A stretch of DNA of 64,000 nt from Branchiostoma floridae. Lineage: Eukaryota; Chordata; Leptocardii; Amphioxiformes; Branchiostomatidae. Positions 45,876 to 58,900 of this stretch are shown here, piece by piece (positions within the stretch are counted from its first letter, which is position 1; each line of letters starts with the position of its first letter). The notes under the pieces are model-generated. The model worked only from the letters and a program-made list of their open reading frames with translations. It ran no database searches and was not told the origin of the DNA. Position numbers and translations under genes: made by a program. The DNA is taken from contig NC_049995.1 of NCBI RefSeq assembly GCF_000003815.2, positions 3,541,154-3,605,153 on the forward strand, written 5' to 3'.

Positions 45876-48394
45876 TAGAGTTAGGTTTACCCCAACTCTG
45901 ACACAACCTGTACTAACACAATAGTCTATTGACTTAGGACAGATCTCAATCGCAATCAGATACAAATAAACTCTAGCTTGTCATAGGACAGATTGTGAGC
46001 ACAAAAGTCAAGTAGATTATCTGATTGTCCTAGGACAAATCTCAGTCCCAATCCGCCCTAGGAGAGACCCCCATTACAATATATTCTAGGACGTTCCGCG
46101 ATTGCCCCAAATCCCAATCGCTACTGTGCCAATAGACAACAACAAAGGAGGCGTGGACATTCCGTTTGACTTCAGAAAGCATTTAAGTAGGATCAAAAAA
46201 CTGAATAAAGGCGGGCGATTCGGAGATTAGCAAAAGCCACTGCATCTGTTATTCGCAGATTGCTATAGTGGAAACGCTGATCTCATTATTTACACCTGTC
46301 CACTAACCAACATGTGTTAAGACAACAACAAGACTTTTCCTCGGACCAAGGTCATTTGAAGAAGGGAAAGACTGTCAACAAAACAGCTTAAAGAATGCAA
46401 ACACACGTAACCTGTTTTTTTTTTTAAATTCAAGAAACTGTAATCTTTAATAGTTGGTACAGTTCACATTTTAACAGTTAAATACTGTACCGTTTAAATT
46501 GATGGGAAGTGAAGACTTCATGATTACAGAAGTTCATTATTTACACATCTCTGCACACAAAAACAACAGACGAAGAAATCTGTTTTAATATCTGTTAAAA
46601 AACTATTTTTTAACCTAGCGTACTGAAGATTTTGTCATGATTTTGGACAAAAATATCTTCATCTTATGGGGATTGACGGACTGCTCTAAAATCTAATAAA
46701 TAGACATCGTCGTAGCTACATGCACGGAACTTTAAAAAAACTCATACACATTGTAGAACTCGACTTGATGATCAAGCACTAACGTATTAGTTGGCAATGC
46801 CCTTTCTGGCAGACTTAGATACGAATGCACGTATGAGTTGGCAATGTCCTTTCTGGCAGACTTAGATACGAATGCACAAGCATTGCTTGATTGTATGCCT
46901 TGTCAATCCGCTTAACCAAGCCAATGATTCGAAATTACAACTGTGGAGTCAAGAGCTTTTTCTACATCAATTATTGCAGAAAAATAAGCCCGAAAGTCCT
47001 TGAAGACTGAAAGAGTTGTGGGCTATATATGTCATATAGAAGTTAGGTGAGACAGGATGATAGTTTGCGCTCTCGTAATAAAGAAAAGAAGACACAGGTA
47101 GCTCACCTGTATTTCTGACTTGTCTGCCTCGTGTTGTTTCTCACAGACGAGTGGCACAAAATACTAAGTGGAGCTCACTGTTCAACCTGCTCTGCCGCCT
47201 TATTAGCATATCTTGTTACGTCAGACAAGATTTAAATATTCCGGTCGACCGATTATCACTGGTTGTAACGACCTAGTCTAGACGCCCGGGCCAGCAAAGG
47301 TGACTTAAAAGGCCGGTAAACTATTATTACGATGCTAAACTGTGTCACACTTCAATTTCACAGACTCATGTTTGTCATGTGTGTCATGAAAGTTGCAGTT
47401 TAGTTAAAGCGACTGAATTTTTCACAAAAAAATGTCTGCATGTGTTATTTTTTTTTCGTGATTAGAATGTCTTGTTTTGCTTTGATTTTTTTTTAGGGCC
47501 CAGTTACATGTGTCGCGTCAATTGATTGGGATTGGGATTTTTGTGCATATGTTCAGCTGGAAAAATGTGACTGTCTTGTTATAAAAAAAAAGTATTAGAT
47601 CCTTGTCGATGGTTGGTCCTCTCTAAGCCAGAGTTATAGCCTGTCATAGTGAACACCACATAAAAATGAAAGACCTACGACGAAGAAGACTGCGCCATAA
47701 CAGACATTCTGTACTCGTTTTGTTGTCCGACATCAAAAACACTATCGGCTACAATAAACTCAACAAACTCAATAAACTAAACTCTACAAATGTGGGGAAA
47801 TCGTCATAAAGTTTCATTTTCGCTTGTCAGTGTATGGAAGGAAAACCGACCTTTCAAAAAGAGATTTGCAGCGATAAAGCGATGTTCACCGTTTTCCGCC
47901 ATTTTGCTTACATTAATGCTTTGGCGATTGTTTATTAATCTAAAAATTTGCAAGTTCAGGCGAAAAATTGCGCTGAATGCAATTGGTGCCACTTTGCAAA
48001 CACCAGGCGCAACTTGGCGCAGTCTAATGAGATACCCTCTTTACTTGACCGCACGTACTTTCCGTATGACCTCTCATTGACGCTAAGTACAGTACATAGT
48101 TCTACCTCACGTCCCACCTCCCACGACGGTGGCACACACCAACACTGGCGTTCTTTGTTTACGGCGGAATTTCTGCAGTGTCATCCTGATCAGCACCTGG
48201 CACCACCACTGTCACTTTACCCGCGAGCGTGACATAGACAACGTTCAACCCAGTGGAATGATGCGTGCATCGCTGTGTCATCCTTACGGGCATTGACCCT
48301 TTAATTAGAGTTACCTTTTAAATCTCTAACCCACGTGTTGTAGGACTGATTTGGTCATATCAAAAATCAACTCTCATTTTTCCACCACGTGCCA

Positions 48395-48910
48395 CAATAG
48401 ATAGATAGATAGATGGTTTATTGCGCAACAATTGCATCAGTGACAATGTATGCCTATATAACAAAAGGTACAGACTTATACTACACATGAAAACATTACT
48501 AGATAGAGGTACTTCTTAAGATTGTCTTGAACACCCAAATATCTGAAGTGTCTATATAACAGGATTACTGATGCTGTATTGGTATATCTCTTTAAGGCAC
48601 TTAAAACGACATTTTGTGGTGCTATTACGGCATCCGATGGAATTATTTAGAGACTTAGTGTAACTTCATTTTGTACTTAGAAGCAATTGTTATTAATAAT
48701 GCGGGCTTGTTTGGTCCCGAAGCCAGAGTTCCTGGGTTGTAATCCTGTCATATTACAGAACTTGTGCTCTTGAGAATGGCACTTGACATGACTTTTCTTG
48801 TTCCACACAGATGTTAAAAGGGGTACATGATTTAGGTTGGGGAGATTAAAAGAGGAGGGGGTGGGCTCCACCTTCCAATAATGTGCCCCAGACACAACAA
48901 TGTTTAACAA
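48395..48910. mobile_element. Retroposon-like segment with GATA-rich end
   Basis: Begins with (TAGA)n then ATGGTTTATTGCGCAACAATTGC. A related ATAACTTTATTGCACAACAATT occurs at about 11076 in gene B. The short-repeat end and recurrence suit a retroposon 3' terminus in reverse orientation. The interior is unclassified. Confidence 0.4.
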
Positions 48911-49325
48911 CTCACTGTCCCTATAAATATATAGCTACGGCATCAAAAGGACCATAGGACTACCAGTACCTATTTAAGCTATACTGATTAAGCCATGATT
49001 GCTCCGGAGTTTGTTTAATGATATGCGAGCCAATACTTCCAAAGCAGATAAAAAGGATAATATTCTTTGTTGTAATGACTTCATTGTAAACATAACAAAA
49101 TATACTTCTAAAGCATGTTTTGTGCTAATTCATCGAAATTCTTCATCAAATATGGTACTGTGATCAAAAATGATATAAAAGTTTTACATGGTGTTATGAC
49201 TGCTTTAAAACAGAATTATAATTATATCTACTGTGTGGGTGATGTCTGTGATAAAGCAAGATAACAACCCTTATAATATCATTGAATTATGTATCTTAGC
49301 AGGTATTTTCGGTAACAGGTATTCT

Positions 49326-50945
49326 ACGTTTGTTGACCTATGCTTTACATTTTGTAGTTACATCATCTAAAATCTGGACGTACCAATTGTCTTCGCGAAA
49401 TTAGTTTTGTAACATCTTTTGTGAGTAGCGTTGACCCTACGTTTGTTGACCTATGTTTTACCTCTTTGTAGTTACATCACCTAAAATCTGGATGTACCAA
49501 ATATATTCGCGAAATTAGTTTTGTAACCAATCTTTTGTGAGTAGCGTTGACCCTACTTTTGTTGACCTATGTTTTACCTCTTTGTAGTTACATCACCTAA
49601 AATCTGGATGTACCAAATATATTCGCGAAATTAGTTTTGTAACAAATCTTTTGTGAGTAGTGCTGACCCTACGTTTCTTGACCTACGCTTTACCCCTCCG
49701 TAGTTATATCACCTTTAGAAAATCTGCATTGATGTACTAAACATCTTCGCGAAAGTAGTTTTGTAACCAACCTTTTGTGAGTAGTCTTGTCCATACGTTT
49801 GTTCACCTATGTTTTACCACAGTCTGTGTAGTTACATCATCTAAAATCTGGATGTACCAAATATCTTCGCAAAAGTTAGTTTTACAACCAATCTATGGAT
49901 GGCTTTCTAATGGTGAATAGTGTTGACCCAACGTTGTTGACCTATGCTTTACCTCTGTGTAGTTACATCAGCTGAAATATGGATGTAACAAATATCTTCG
50001 CAAAAGTATTTTTCAACCAAAGTTGGGTTTCTTGTAGTGACCATACGTTTGTTGACCTATGCTTTACCCCTCCGTAGTTATTACATCACATAAAATCTGC
50101 ATGGATGTACCAAATATCTTGGCGAAAGTAGTTTTGTAACCAATCGTTTGTGAGTAGTCTTGTCCATACGTTTGTTGACCCATACTTTACCCCTCCGTAG
50201 TTATTACATCACCTAAAATCTGCATGGATGTACCAAATATCTTCGCTAAAGTAGTTTTGTAACCAGACTATTGTGAGTCGTCTTGACTCTACGTTTGTTG
50301 ACTTATGCTTTACCCCTCCGTAGTTGTATCACCTAAAATCTGCATGGATGTAACAAATATCTTCGCAGAAGTATTTTTCAACCAAAGTTGGCTTTCTTGT
50401 TGTGACCATACGTTTGTTGACCTATGCTTTACACCTCCGTAGTTATATCACCTAAACTCTGTATGTACCAAATATCTTCTCAAAAGTAGCTTTGTAACCA
50501 ATCTAGTGTGAGTCTTCTTGTCCATACGTTTGTTCACCTATGGTTTACCTCTGTGTAGTTATATCCCCTAAACTCTGGATGTACCAAATATCTTCGCAAA
50601 AATATTTTTGTAACCAGTCTATTGTGAGAAGTCTTGTCAATACGATTATTGACCTATGTTTTACCTCTGTGTAGTTACATCACCTAAAATCTGCATGGAT
50701 GTACCAAATATCTTCGCAAAAGTATTTTTCAACCAAAGTTGGGTTTCTGTAGTGAGCATACGTTTGTTGACCTATGCTTTACCCCTCCGTAGTTACATCA
50801 CCTAAAATATGCATGGATGTACCAAATATCTTCGCGAAAGTAGTTTTGTAACTTAACTTTTGTGAGTAGTGTTGACCCTACGTTTGTTGACCTGTGTTTC
50901 ACCTCTGTGTTGTTACATCACCTATAGAATGTGGATGTACCCATG
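49326..50945 (+). repeat. Satellite of about 14 tandem units of about 118 bp
   Basis: Units begin near 49331, 49444, 49560, 49676, 49800, 49935, 50050, 50172, 50296, 50414, 50531, 50648, 50764 and 50884 at TGTTGACCTATG, followed by TTTACC, TAGTTACATCACCTAAAATC, GGATGTACCAAATATCTTCG and AGTTTTGTAACCAA. At least two subtypes alternate (TTCGCGAAAGTAGTTTTGTA versus TTCAACCAAAGTTGG). Non-coding. Confidence 0.9.
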
Positions 50946-51174
50946 CGCACGTGTAGTGTACAATGGTGACCCGAACCGTATGCCTCCCAGTCAAACACAG
51001 CCAACTGTAGCAGAACGACCCTCCGAACTATATCGTGTAAGCATGTTAGAGAGTCTTGGACACGCATAAGATGTTGACGAAGAATGCACTCAGACTGTAA
51101 TCTTACACGTGTGTCCTTGATATTTTGGGTTCGACCTTTTCGCCGTCTTCTGTTGATTAGGGGGAAGGCGGTGA

Positions 51175-51477
51175 ATGAATGTGTACTCGTTGGCTCTACT
51201 CGTGTGTACAGAGTTTCTAGTCGCTAGAGGAATTCCTCGCCACAGTAAAGAAAAGAAAACTAAAGTGTTTGGTACCACGTCACCGTCATCGAAACTAGCC
51301 AATCAACAACTTCATCGACTCAAAGTTAAACTTTATAAAAAGGAATTAGATAAGTTCATCGAAGTAAGCGCCGGAATATTGATATTACCGGTATACCATG
51401 GTCCATCATGGTCCATCAGGAGACTACCCCACCTGTCACCAATTTTTAGAAGTCATTCACTTTTGACCTCTAAGTGA
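51175..51477 (+). CDS. Short open frame with a signal-peptide-like start, unrecognised
   Basis: A 100-codon frame whose first about 18 residues are hydrophobic (Y-S-L-A-L-L-V-C-T-E-F-L-V-A) and are followed by a basic stretch (R-H-S-K-E-K-K-T-K). A GAA/GTAAGC donor-like site at about 51362 would cut it after residue 62, which could make it the first exon of a secreted product. No homologous domain and no downstream partner exon were seen. Probably chance; listed because nothing else explains it. Confidence 0.15.
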   Translation: MNVYSLALLVCTEFLVARGIPRHSKEKKTKVFGTTSPSSKLANQQLHRLKVKLYKKELDKFIEVSAGILILPVYHGPSWSIRRLPHLSPIFRSHSLLTSK

Positions 51478-52423
51478 CGTGTGTCATCCCAGAGTCTACC
51501 TTACTTCACCACTGTCTTGTCATGCATATCAGATGACCACTAGCGAATGTAGGTGGAAATACAAGCTCGGACATATAAATAAGGACCAGAAGGGATAGGG
51601 GCATGCCGATACGAATTTCTTAGGCCACCAGTTCACGTATTTTTCCCTAAGACTCCTCTAATAAGGATTTTGTAAAGTTTGCTCTGTTTTATACACCAAG
51701 TCGTGTATAAGAATGTTTAAAGAGAAATGACAACAGCCATTCATTGACATCTAGAGGCAATTCAGCGTTAAATGAATTTATTTAGATCGATACTTATGAG
51801 CTTCTCATAAAATCTAATATGGAAGGTATAACAGCTCACTAAGAATTATTCTAATTCATAAACAATCATCCTAGAATATATAGATAGATATGCGATCCTT
51901 ACTTAAAACTATCATAATTCAGAGGGAATGATATTGATATATATTAGAACGTAATCTTTAGAACTATGGTTGAAGACAGTTACGACATAAGTAACGTTAA
52001 ATTACATTGAAATAATGCCGCAAGTAGTTTTAAGAGCAGGTATGTTAAAATGGTGAAACCTAATAGTTACCTTATTTTGAACGCCCGTCCAGTTCTAGTC
52101 CCAGAGTATTAAACTGAGGTGAAGGACAGAATGCCAGTAGACGCTATATGAACTGAGGTTTCAAATAAAAAAAAGATTACTTTTTTTTACTCAATGGTCA
52201 CCACGTAACAAGGCCATGAAGGCCACTTATCAGATATGTGATATAGCGATCCAAGCAGTAAATGATATCCATTAACCAATAGTAGACAACGATCTTTATG
52301 CAGGGAGTATTAGCAATATCAATATATATCTATGTCAATAATAGGTAAATACATCAAACTATAGATTTAAAGTTATCAATGATTTATAGATTACTAGAAT
52401 ATCCCTAAAGACTTAAAGCTACT

Positions 52424-52543
52424 ATATTCTATAGATAGATAGACTATACTCTATAGATAGATAGACTATATTCTATAGATAGATAGACTATACTCTATAG
52501 ATAGATAGACTATATTCTATAGATAGATAGACTATATTCTATG
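52424..52543. repeat. 22-bp tandem array (CTATAGATAGATAGACTATA)
   Basis: Five units, alternating in a near-dimeric pattern between TATACT and TATATT endings. Confidence 0.85.
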
Positions 52544-52727
52544 AATTAAAAATAACTTAATATTCGGGACTGAACAGACAGTAGCCTACTTTTTAAGACT
52601 GATAAATAGATAGATAATGGGATTAAAATGTTATCATATTCAACAACCAAAATTGTTAGCGCTTAATGTTAACGTTACACAGATTACTGCATTTTACTAG
52701 TACTATAGAATCAAATGTACGTATTGT

Positions 52728-52733
52728 TTTATT
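52728..52733 (-). other. Candidate poly(A) signal AATAAA for gene E
   Basis: AATAAA on the minus strand about 195 nt after the gene E stop codon. Confidence 0.4.
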
Positions 52734-52927
52734 GTTTTTCAAGTCAAACTCTTCAGTGCCAATTCGTATCTTTAACAATTCTATGGCTTAAAATTTGAAT
52801 TTAAGTTTAGATCAACTTCAAGGTAATACTCTTTAGGGAATGATGATAAATATAGATCAATTTAACAACTAGGTTATTACATACATGTATTTCTATCCGT
52901 TGCAATTCTTCTTATCTACGAACTCCT

Positions 52928-55900
52928 TCAGACAAAACGCATTTTGTCGCTATTTTCTTCATTTTCTTCACTTACGGTTTGCTGCCCTTCGGCAACCTCA
53001 TCATCAGCAGACTCATCTATTTCGTCTGAGTTCACTTCATCATGTTGGTTTTCATCCGGAATGGTGGAGTGATCCGGGTGGACTTCGGCCTCCACAACTT
53101 CCGTCGGTTTGACAGCATTTTGCGGACTTCCTGTATCGGCTTTGCTGGACCCTGGATCCGATACTGCTGCTGGAGCCTGCATCTCTTGGTTGTCGTCATC
53201 TTGAGGATCTCCGTCGACTGCCCGCGTGACTTGGTCATCTGCAAGCTGCAGCATTTCCTCTACAGCATTTGCTTCGTCGTTAGCTTCATTAGCTGGTTGC
53301 TCTTCATGATCATCACTTGTTGAAGTTTCTTGAAAGTTAGTAACCGTTTGGGAGCTTTCGGGTTCCACGTGCTCTTCAAGGCTGGAGGTATTTCTTGACA
53401 TGTTGTCAGGCGTGTCGTCATTTACAGCACTCGTCTCGTCGCTGGTTCCATTACCATTGGCCAATTGCTTTTCGTGACCTGTTTGGATCTCTTGAGGGTG
53501 GCTATCTTTCTGGGAGGTTTCATGTTCCGCATTCTCTTTCATACTGGCGGTATTTGTTGAAATGTTGTTTGGGTTGCCGTCTTGGACTTTTGGAGATGCG
53601 TTTTCGTTTGCGGGTAGTTGTTCATCAGTCTTCGGAGCATCCGAATTTGAGGTTTCAACTTCTGCACGCTCTTCCTTGATAGTAGCATTTGTTGACTGGT
53701 TCTTTGGAGTTGCGTTTTCGTTTTGAGATAGTTTTTCGTCAGTCACCAGAGCATCAGAACGGGACGTTTCACGTTCTGCAATATCTTCCATGCTGAAGGT
53801 ATTTGGTGACGGGTTGTTTGGATTGTCGTCTTGAACCACAGTGACTGGAGTTTCGCTTTGTGGTGGTTGATACTCCTTGATGTCGGATGTATCTGCAGAA
53901 AGGTTGTTTGGATTGCCGTCTTTGACTACTTGGGTTGCATTTTCGTTTTGAGGTACCGGTGGCTGTTCATCGGTCTTCAGGGCGTCCGTATATGCTGGTG
54001 GGTCGACATTCGGTTGGGGGGTGTTCGGATTTTCGCCACAGGCTACTGGGGTTACAACAGTTACTTCAGATTGCTGAGACACTTTGGTGGGTTGTTCCGA
54101 GTCTCTCGCAACGTTGTTGTCTGAAGCTTTATGCGAGGTGCTTTGGATCACACCAACCATCCTCAGCGATGACATTGATGCTGCGAGTGACCCCATGGAT
54201 GTTGCGATGTCTCTGGTCGTGAGTCCACCGACTTTGCTCTTCGGATCGCTCCTCTCGCGTCGCCGAAACATCCAGGCAGCGAATAGCGTCATGACGATCT
54301 GCACGGCCTGGATGCCCTGCAATAGCCCGAAGAAGCTGGTTCGTAACTTGCCGAGGTCGTAGAGAAGACAGGCGCCCGTGGAGCCACAGATGGAGGACCA
54401 GAGCGCGCACGTGCTGTCGATCATAGCTCCGAAGTAGATCCCTCCAGGGATAAAGCCTGCGCGGAAGGTAGAAACATATGATTATATGAATATATGACAA
54501 ATAAACCAATAAAACAAAAACAATGATTCATGATCTGGGACAGACAACAACTAAACGCAACATAGTTAACTTATCTTTCTCCTCTACAAACGTCTCAACA
54601 ACTGTCTGCTGTCTTAACTGATCGCTACAAAAGGGCAACTTTACTTTTCACTGATAGGAGACAAACACGTTGTCGAATCGTCTGTAGACAAGAAAAATCA
54701 TGGTTTGTATCCATGAAAAGTATGTAAAATTGATGTCAACCCGATAAAATAATTGATTGACATTTGGTTGTAAAAAGTAACAAGTTTATATCACACATTC
54801 TGTTTTACTAAATATCTCATGTATACTCATAGCGCGTATGTTGCTTTACATGAACTTACCCAAGAGTCTCATCATTAACACAGCCACTCCCATCCCGAAT
54901 GATTTGGTCTCAGGTGTAAGGGACCTATTGGGAGAAACAGCAAAAAGAATGTTGTTACAATGCTAAAACGTTGTCTTTTACAACAAACATGGTGGCGATC
55001 CCTAATTACGGTCACGAAGACACAAAAATCAATTTACATTTTCACAAGTGAAAACAAGCTAAAGTGTATCTTTTACTAGTAGCCTTGACTGAAATTAAAA
55101 TAATTAAAATCATTACACGATCGATTGAAACATAATTCAGATACCACCGTATATTAACCATGCATGCGCGGACATTGCAGAAATACCTCTGGCCTGAATG
55201 CGTCGCCAAAAACGTACCTTAAAGTCGCAAGTAGCAAGGGAACCAATGCAGAGCTGGCGAGAAGAACGTAAGCGGCGAAAGCAGGAACGAAGCCAGTCAT
55301 TAGCTTTTTGCAGTTCTGCGGGCACGGGACTCCAATTGCGAAGCTGGGCATCTGTATTTGTGGCATTCTTTTAGGAGGGGGACCTGGTGGTTTTCCGGGA
55401 CCCTTGTCACCTGACGCTGGGTTGCTGTCTTCCGTTGGATTGCCACCTTGCGTTGGGTTGCCACCTTGCGTTGGATTACCATTTTGCGTTGGATTGCCAC
55501 CTTGCGTTGGATTGCCATTTTGCGTTGGGTTGCCACCTTGCGTTGGGTTGCCACCTTGCGTTGGGTTGCCACCTTGCGTTGGGTTGCCACCTTGCGTTGG
55601 GTTGCCACCTTGCGTTGGATTGCCATTTTGCGTTGGGTTGCCACCTTGCGTTGGGTTGCCACCTTGCGTTGGGTTGCCACTTTGCGTTGGGTTGCCACCT
55701 TGCGTTGGGTTACCACCTTGCGTTGGGTTGCCACCTTGCGTTGGATTGCCAGCTTGCGTTGGATTGCCATTTGGCGTTGGGTTGCCACCTTGCGTTGGGT
55801 TGCCACCTTGAGTTGGGTTGCCACTTTGCGTTGGGTTGCCACCTTGCGTTGGGTTGCCACCTTGCGTTGGGTTGCCACCTTGCGTTGGGTTGCTATCTGA

Positions 55901-58900
55901 CGTTGGAGTGTCACCTGGTCTTGGGTTGCCACCCTCTGTTGGGTTGCCACCTTGCGTTGGGTTGCCACCTTGCGTTGGGTTGTCACCTTGCGTTAGGTTG
56001 CCACCTGCTGTTGGGTTGCCACCTTGTGCTGGGTTACGACCTTGCGTTGGGTTGCCACCTTGCGTTGGGTTGCCACCTTGCGTTGGGTTGCCACCTTGCG
56101 CTGGGTTGCCACCTTGCGTCGGGTTGCCACCTTCCGTTGGGTTGCCACCTTGTGTTGGGTTGCCACCTTGCGTTGGGTTTCCACTTTGCGTTGGGTTTCC
56201 ACTTTGCGTTGTGTTTCCACCTTGCGTTGGATTGCCACCTTGCGTTGGATTGCCACCTTGCGTTGGGTTGCCACTTTGCTTTGGGTTCCCACCTTGCGTT
56301 GGATTGCCACCTGGTCTTGGGTTGCCACCTGGTATCTTTGCCCCATCCGGTTTTCCTGGTCTTCCAGCCTTTTCAGCAATCTTCATCAGAACTTCCAATG
56401 GCAGACTTGCAAGGCAGCTGCAACTCGAGAAGTTCTGTAGACAATGATGGGCAAAATACGTCTTTGAGAACATTTGTCTACAAATAAAAGAATAAAATGC
56501 ACCAAGCAATCTTGTGGCTATAAACGTTTAAGAAATTTACGGATGTTTCAAGGACTGTACTAAAAGAGCAAAAATTTATTAGAGTGCGGCATAAAGCGCT
56601 GTGTGTAAAGAAATTGTAATACAATTGTAGCAAACAAATGTAAGCCCTACATGTTTTAACAATTTATGCCTCTGTGGCCGATCGGTAATGCAACCCCACA
56701 GCATGGCCATCTGGATCCAATGCCATGGATCCATTGGCCTGAGTTCGATCCCAGGGTCGGCTGAACTCGGACATATTGTAAGGGACCGCATTCGTCTGTT
56801 TGAGGGAACGTAAAATGGGGTCCCGTGTTGGAGGAGGTGCCTCATTACTCATAAAAATACCTATTTGGCTACAACTATACACTATTTAAAGTCTAATACT
56901 TATCCAAGAAGAAGCTGCTCACCGATAGACGGATCCCCATCGGGTGCACGAAGGTCTGTTTGTCGGTGCAGCCTGCGTGGCAGCCCGAGAAGTAGGTAAC
57001 ACCGTCTATCCCGCACACCGGGCTGTACTTCTCCAGGCCGCAGCTACAGTCTGAGTTGCAGGGGGACAGCAGGGCGATGTCTCCGGCCGTGATGTTGGGG
57101 ACGTTCGGCATGTAGGGGCTGTGGTAACGACAGAAGGAATGGGGATGTGAATGGAATGCCAGAGACGGCGGAGGGTACCGACTTCGAAGCATGTCTGACT
57201 AGCTACCAGATCCACATGCCATAAACTCCAAGGTTATTTTTCTAAAGTTTGTCAAAAACATTACCTCTTCTAAAAGGAACAATGCATGGTCGTAACTTTT
57301 TCTCGCCTCGACATGTGAACATTGCCCATGGTGCATGATAATGGGTACCGTATGATAATGGATAGCACTGCGTTAGAAGGTTTGAATTCGTACGACGTGT
57401 TTGTTATCACCAAATAGGAGCATCTTCTCTGGATAGTTTTAAAGAACGCTTGCAGATAGATGTGTAAAAGCTAGGTGTGACAGGTCGTTCAGTGTAATAT
57501 TACCAACTGCTGCCGCGCGCCGCGTACCTGTGAAGCTGGACCGGTGTGTTACGGCGAAGGGCGGTCATACCGGCTATATTGCTAGAAATAGATACAGATA
57601 GAACAGTTACCTGTAACCGTATGGTATGGTGACCCCTGCCATGGGAGGTTGTGGACACTTGATGTAGTGTAAGGCGATACTGGGGATCAGGGACAGAGTG
57701 GTGTACATCGCTGCCAAGTACAGACTCTGGCGAGCTGTGAGCTTGAACTTCCTGATGACGAGTCCCGAGCCCAGAATACCAACAATGGTAGATGGTAGGA
57801 GAATAACAGCTGCAGAATAAAAAGAAAACTGACGCTACATCATTTTCAAAAAGTATAATATTTTTCAACGATTTTGGCTGATCAGAACTTAACAGAATAG
57901 TAAGGTTTTCATTCACAAGCAATACATATGTATAAAACACAGTCGACGTACGTTCCGGTGACTGATTTAATCACAAGACGTTTGGGACCGCATTGTAAAC
58001 AGCGACCCCTAGCTGCAGTTCAAAGTAGAATGAGTCAATATTGCCTTGAGAATGTCGAATGTGATTGTGAACATATTGCAGTGTATTGGTTGTGAATATT
58101 GTTATCCAATTATACATCTTTCGTTACTCTACTTTGCATCATCTTTCGCTGCTATACTTAACACAGATAAGGTGTTTTAAGCAAGTTTCTGGAAGACTGT
58201 TTTTCTTCTTTGGTGTGTTGGTATTAGGCAATATGCATACAGATCATATCTAAAATGACTTGTATCTTCATTACCGGCTGAGGAAATAGAAATACATTCG
58301 TTTACCGATCAGAAAGTTGGCCTGGACTTTGGGGATGCCAAACTGAGTCTCTATGTACTTGGGCGTGAATGACGATCCTCCCCAGGAGTTGATGTAAGCA
58401 ACGAGAGCGGTGGCGGAGCACAGGAACGTGGAGTTGGTGAGGATCACTTTTAGGCTAGACATCATTTCTGGATAAGAAAAAAAATCATAAAAATGAAATT
58501 CAATATGGAATGCATAAAGAAAACCTATCAATACAAAAAAATAGACAGACAGGCCAAAAACTGCACCTCCCCGTGCCTTTTTCACAGACCCCATACCCTG
58601 GAACGTCTTTTATGTAATATGATAAGGACTAGTTCTGCCGCCTCTGGACTTTACTTCCTCTTACTTCTGCTATTCTTACATTTGACATTTGCTATCGTTC
58701 CACTTGCTTCCTGTCACTCTATTGACGGACAGCATATTCAAATAACAAGGACAGAAGAAGGGTTATGATACCTTTCAGCTGCACCAAGAGACCACGAGTA
58801 GAGTCTATCACTGGCGGGCCGCCTTCCAGCTCGGTGATTGACAGCATTTGCGTCGTCTCTTCTGTGTCGTCATCGTCGTCACTCTTAATGTTTGATCGTG

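Larger units (their letters stand above)
42489..52927. other. Region between gene D start and gene E stop (about 10.4 kb)
   Basis: Upstream flank of gene D and downstream flank of gene E. No multi-exon gene was recognised. Contents: a local duplication with a SINE (42675-43190), a dispersed repeat at about 43575-43790, a second dispersed repeat (44695-44810), a TTAGGG run (45842-45875), a 44-bp tandem pair at 46790-46880, a retroposon-like segment from 48395, the 118-bp satellite (49326-50945), a short signal-peptide-like frame (51175-51477) and a 22-bp tandem array (52424-52543). The rest, mainly 46150-48390, is unremarkable. Confidence 0.5.

Noticed and set aside
47790-48232. Two overlapping plus-strand frames of about 95 codons
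   Set aside because: Basic, low-complexity peptides with no recognisable domain and no splice context.
49326-50945. Possible CRISPR array
   Set aside because: Units are head-to-tail and diverge throughout, with no constant repeat/unique spacer pattern, and the window is clearly animal DNA.
55387-56487. Very long open frames on the plus strand and in other minus-strand frames over the 18-bp array (up to about 366 codons)
   Set aside because: An 18-bp repeat lacking stops keeps every frame open. Only the frame coding for G-G-N-P-T-Q is continuous with OATP exon sequence, cysteines and splice sites on both sides.
56675-56752. Functional tRNA gene
   Set aside because: A and B boxes are present, but the sequence between them does not give a cloverleaf or acceptor stem. 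Better explained as a SINE head.
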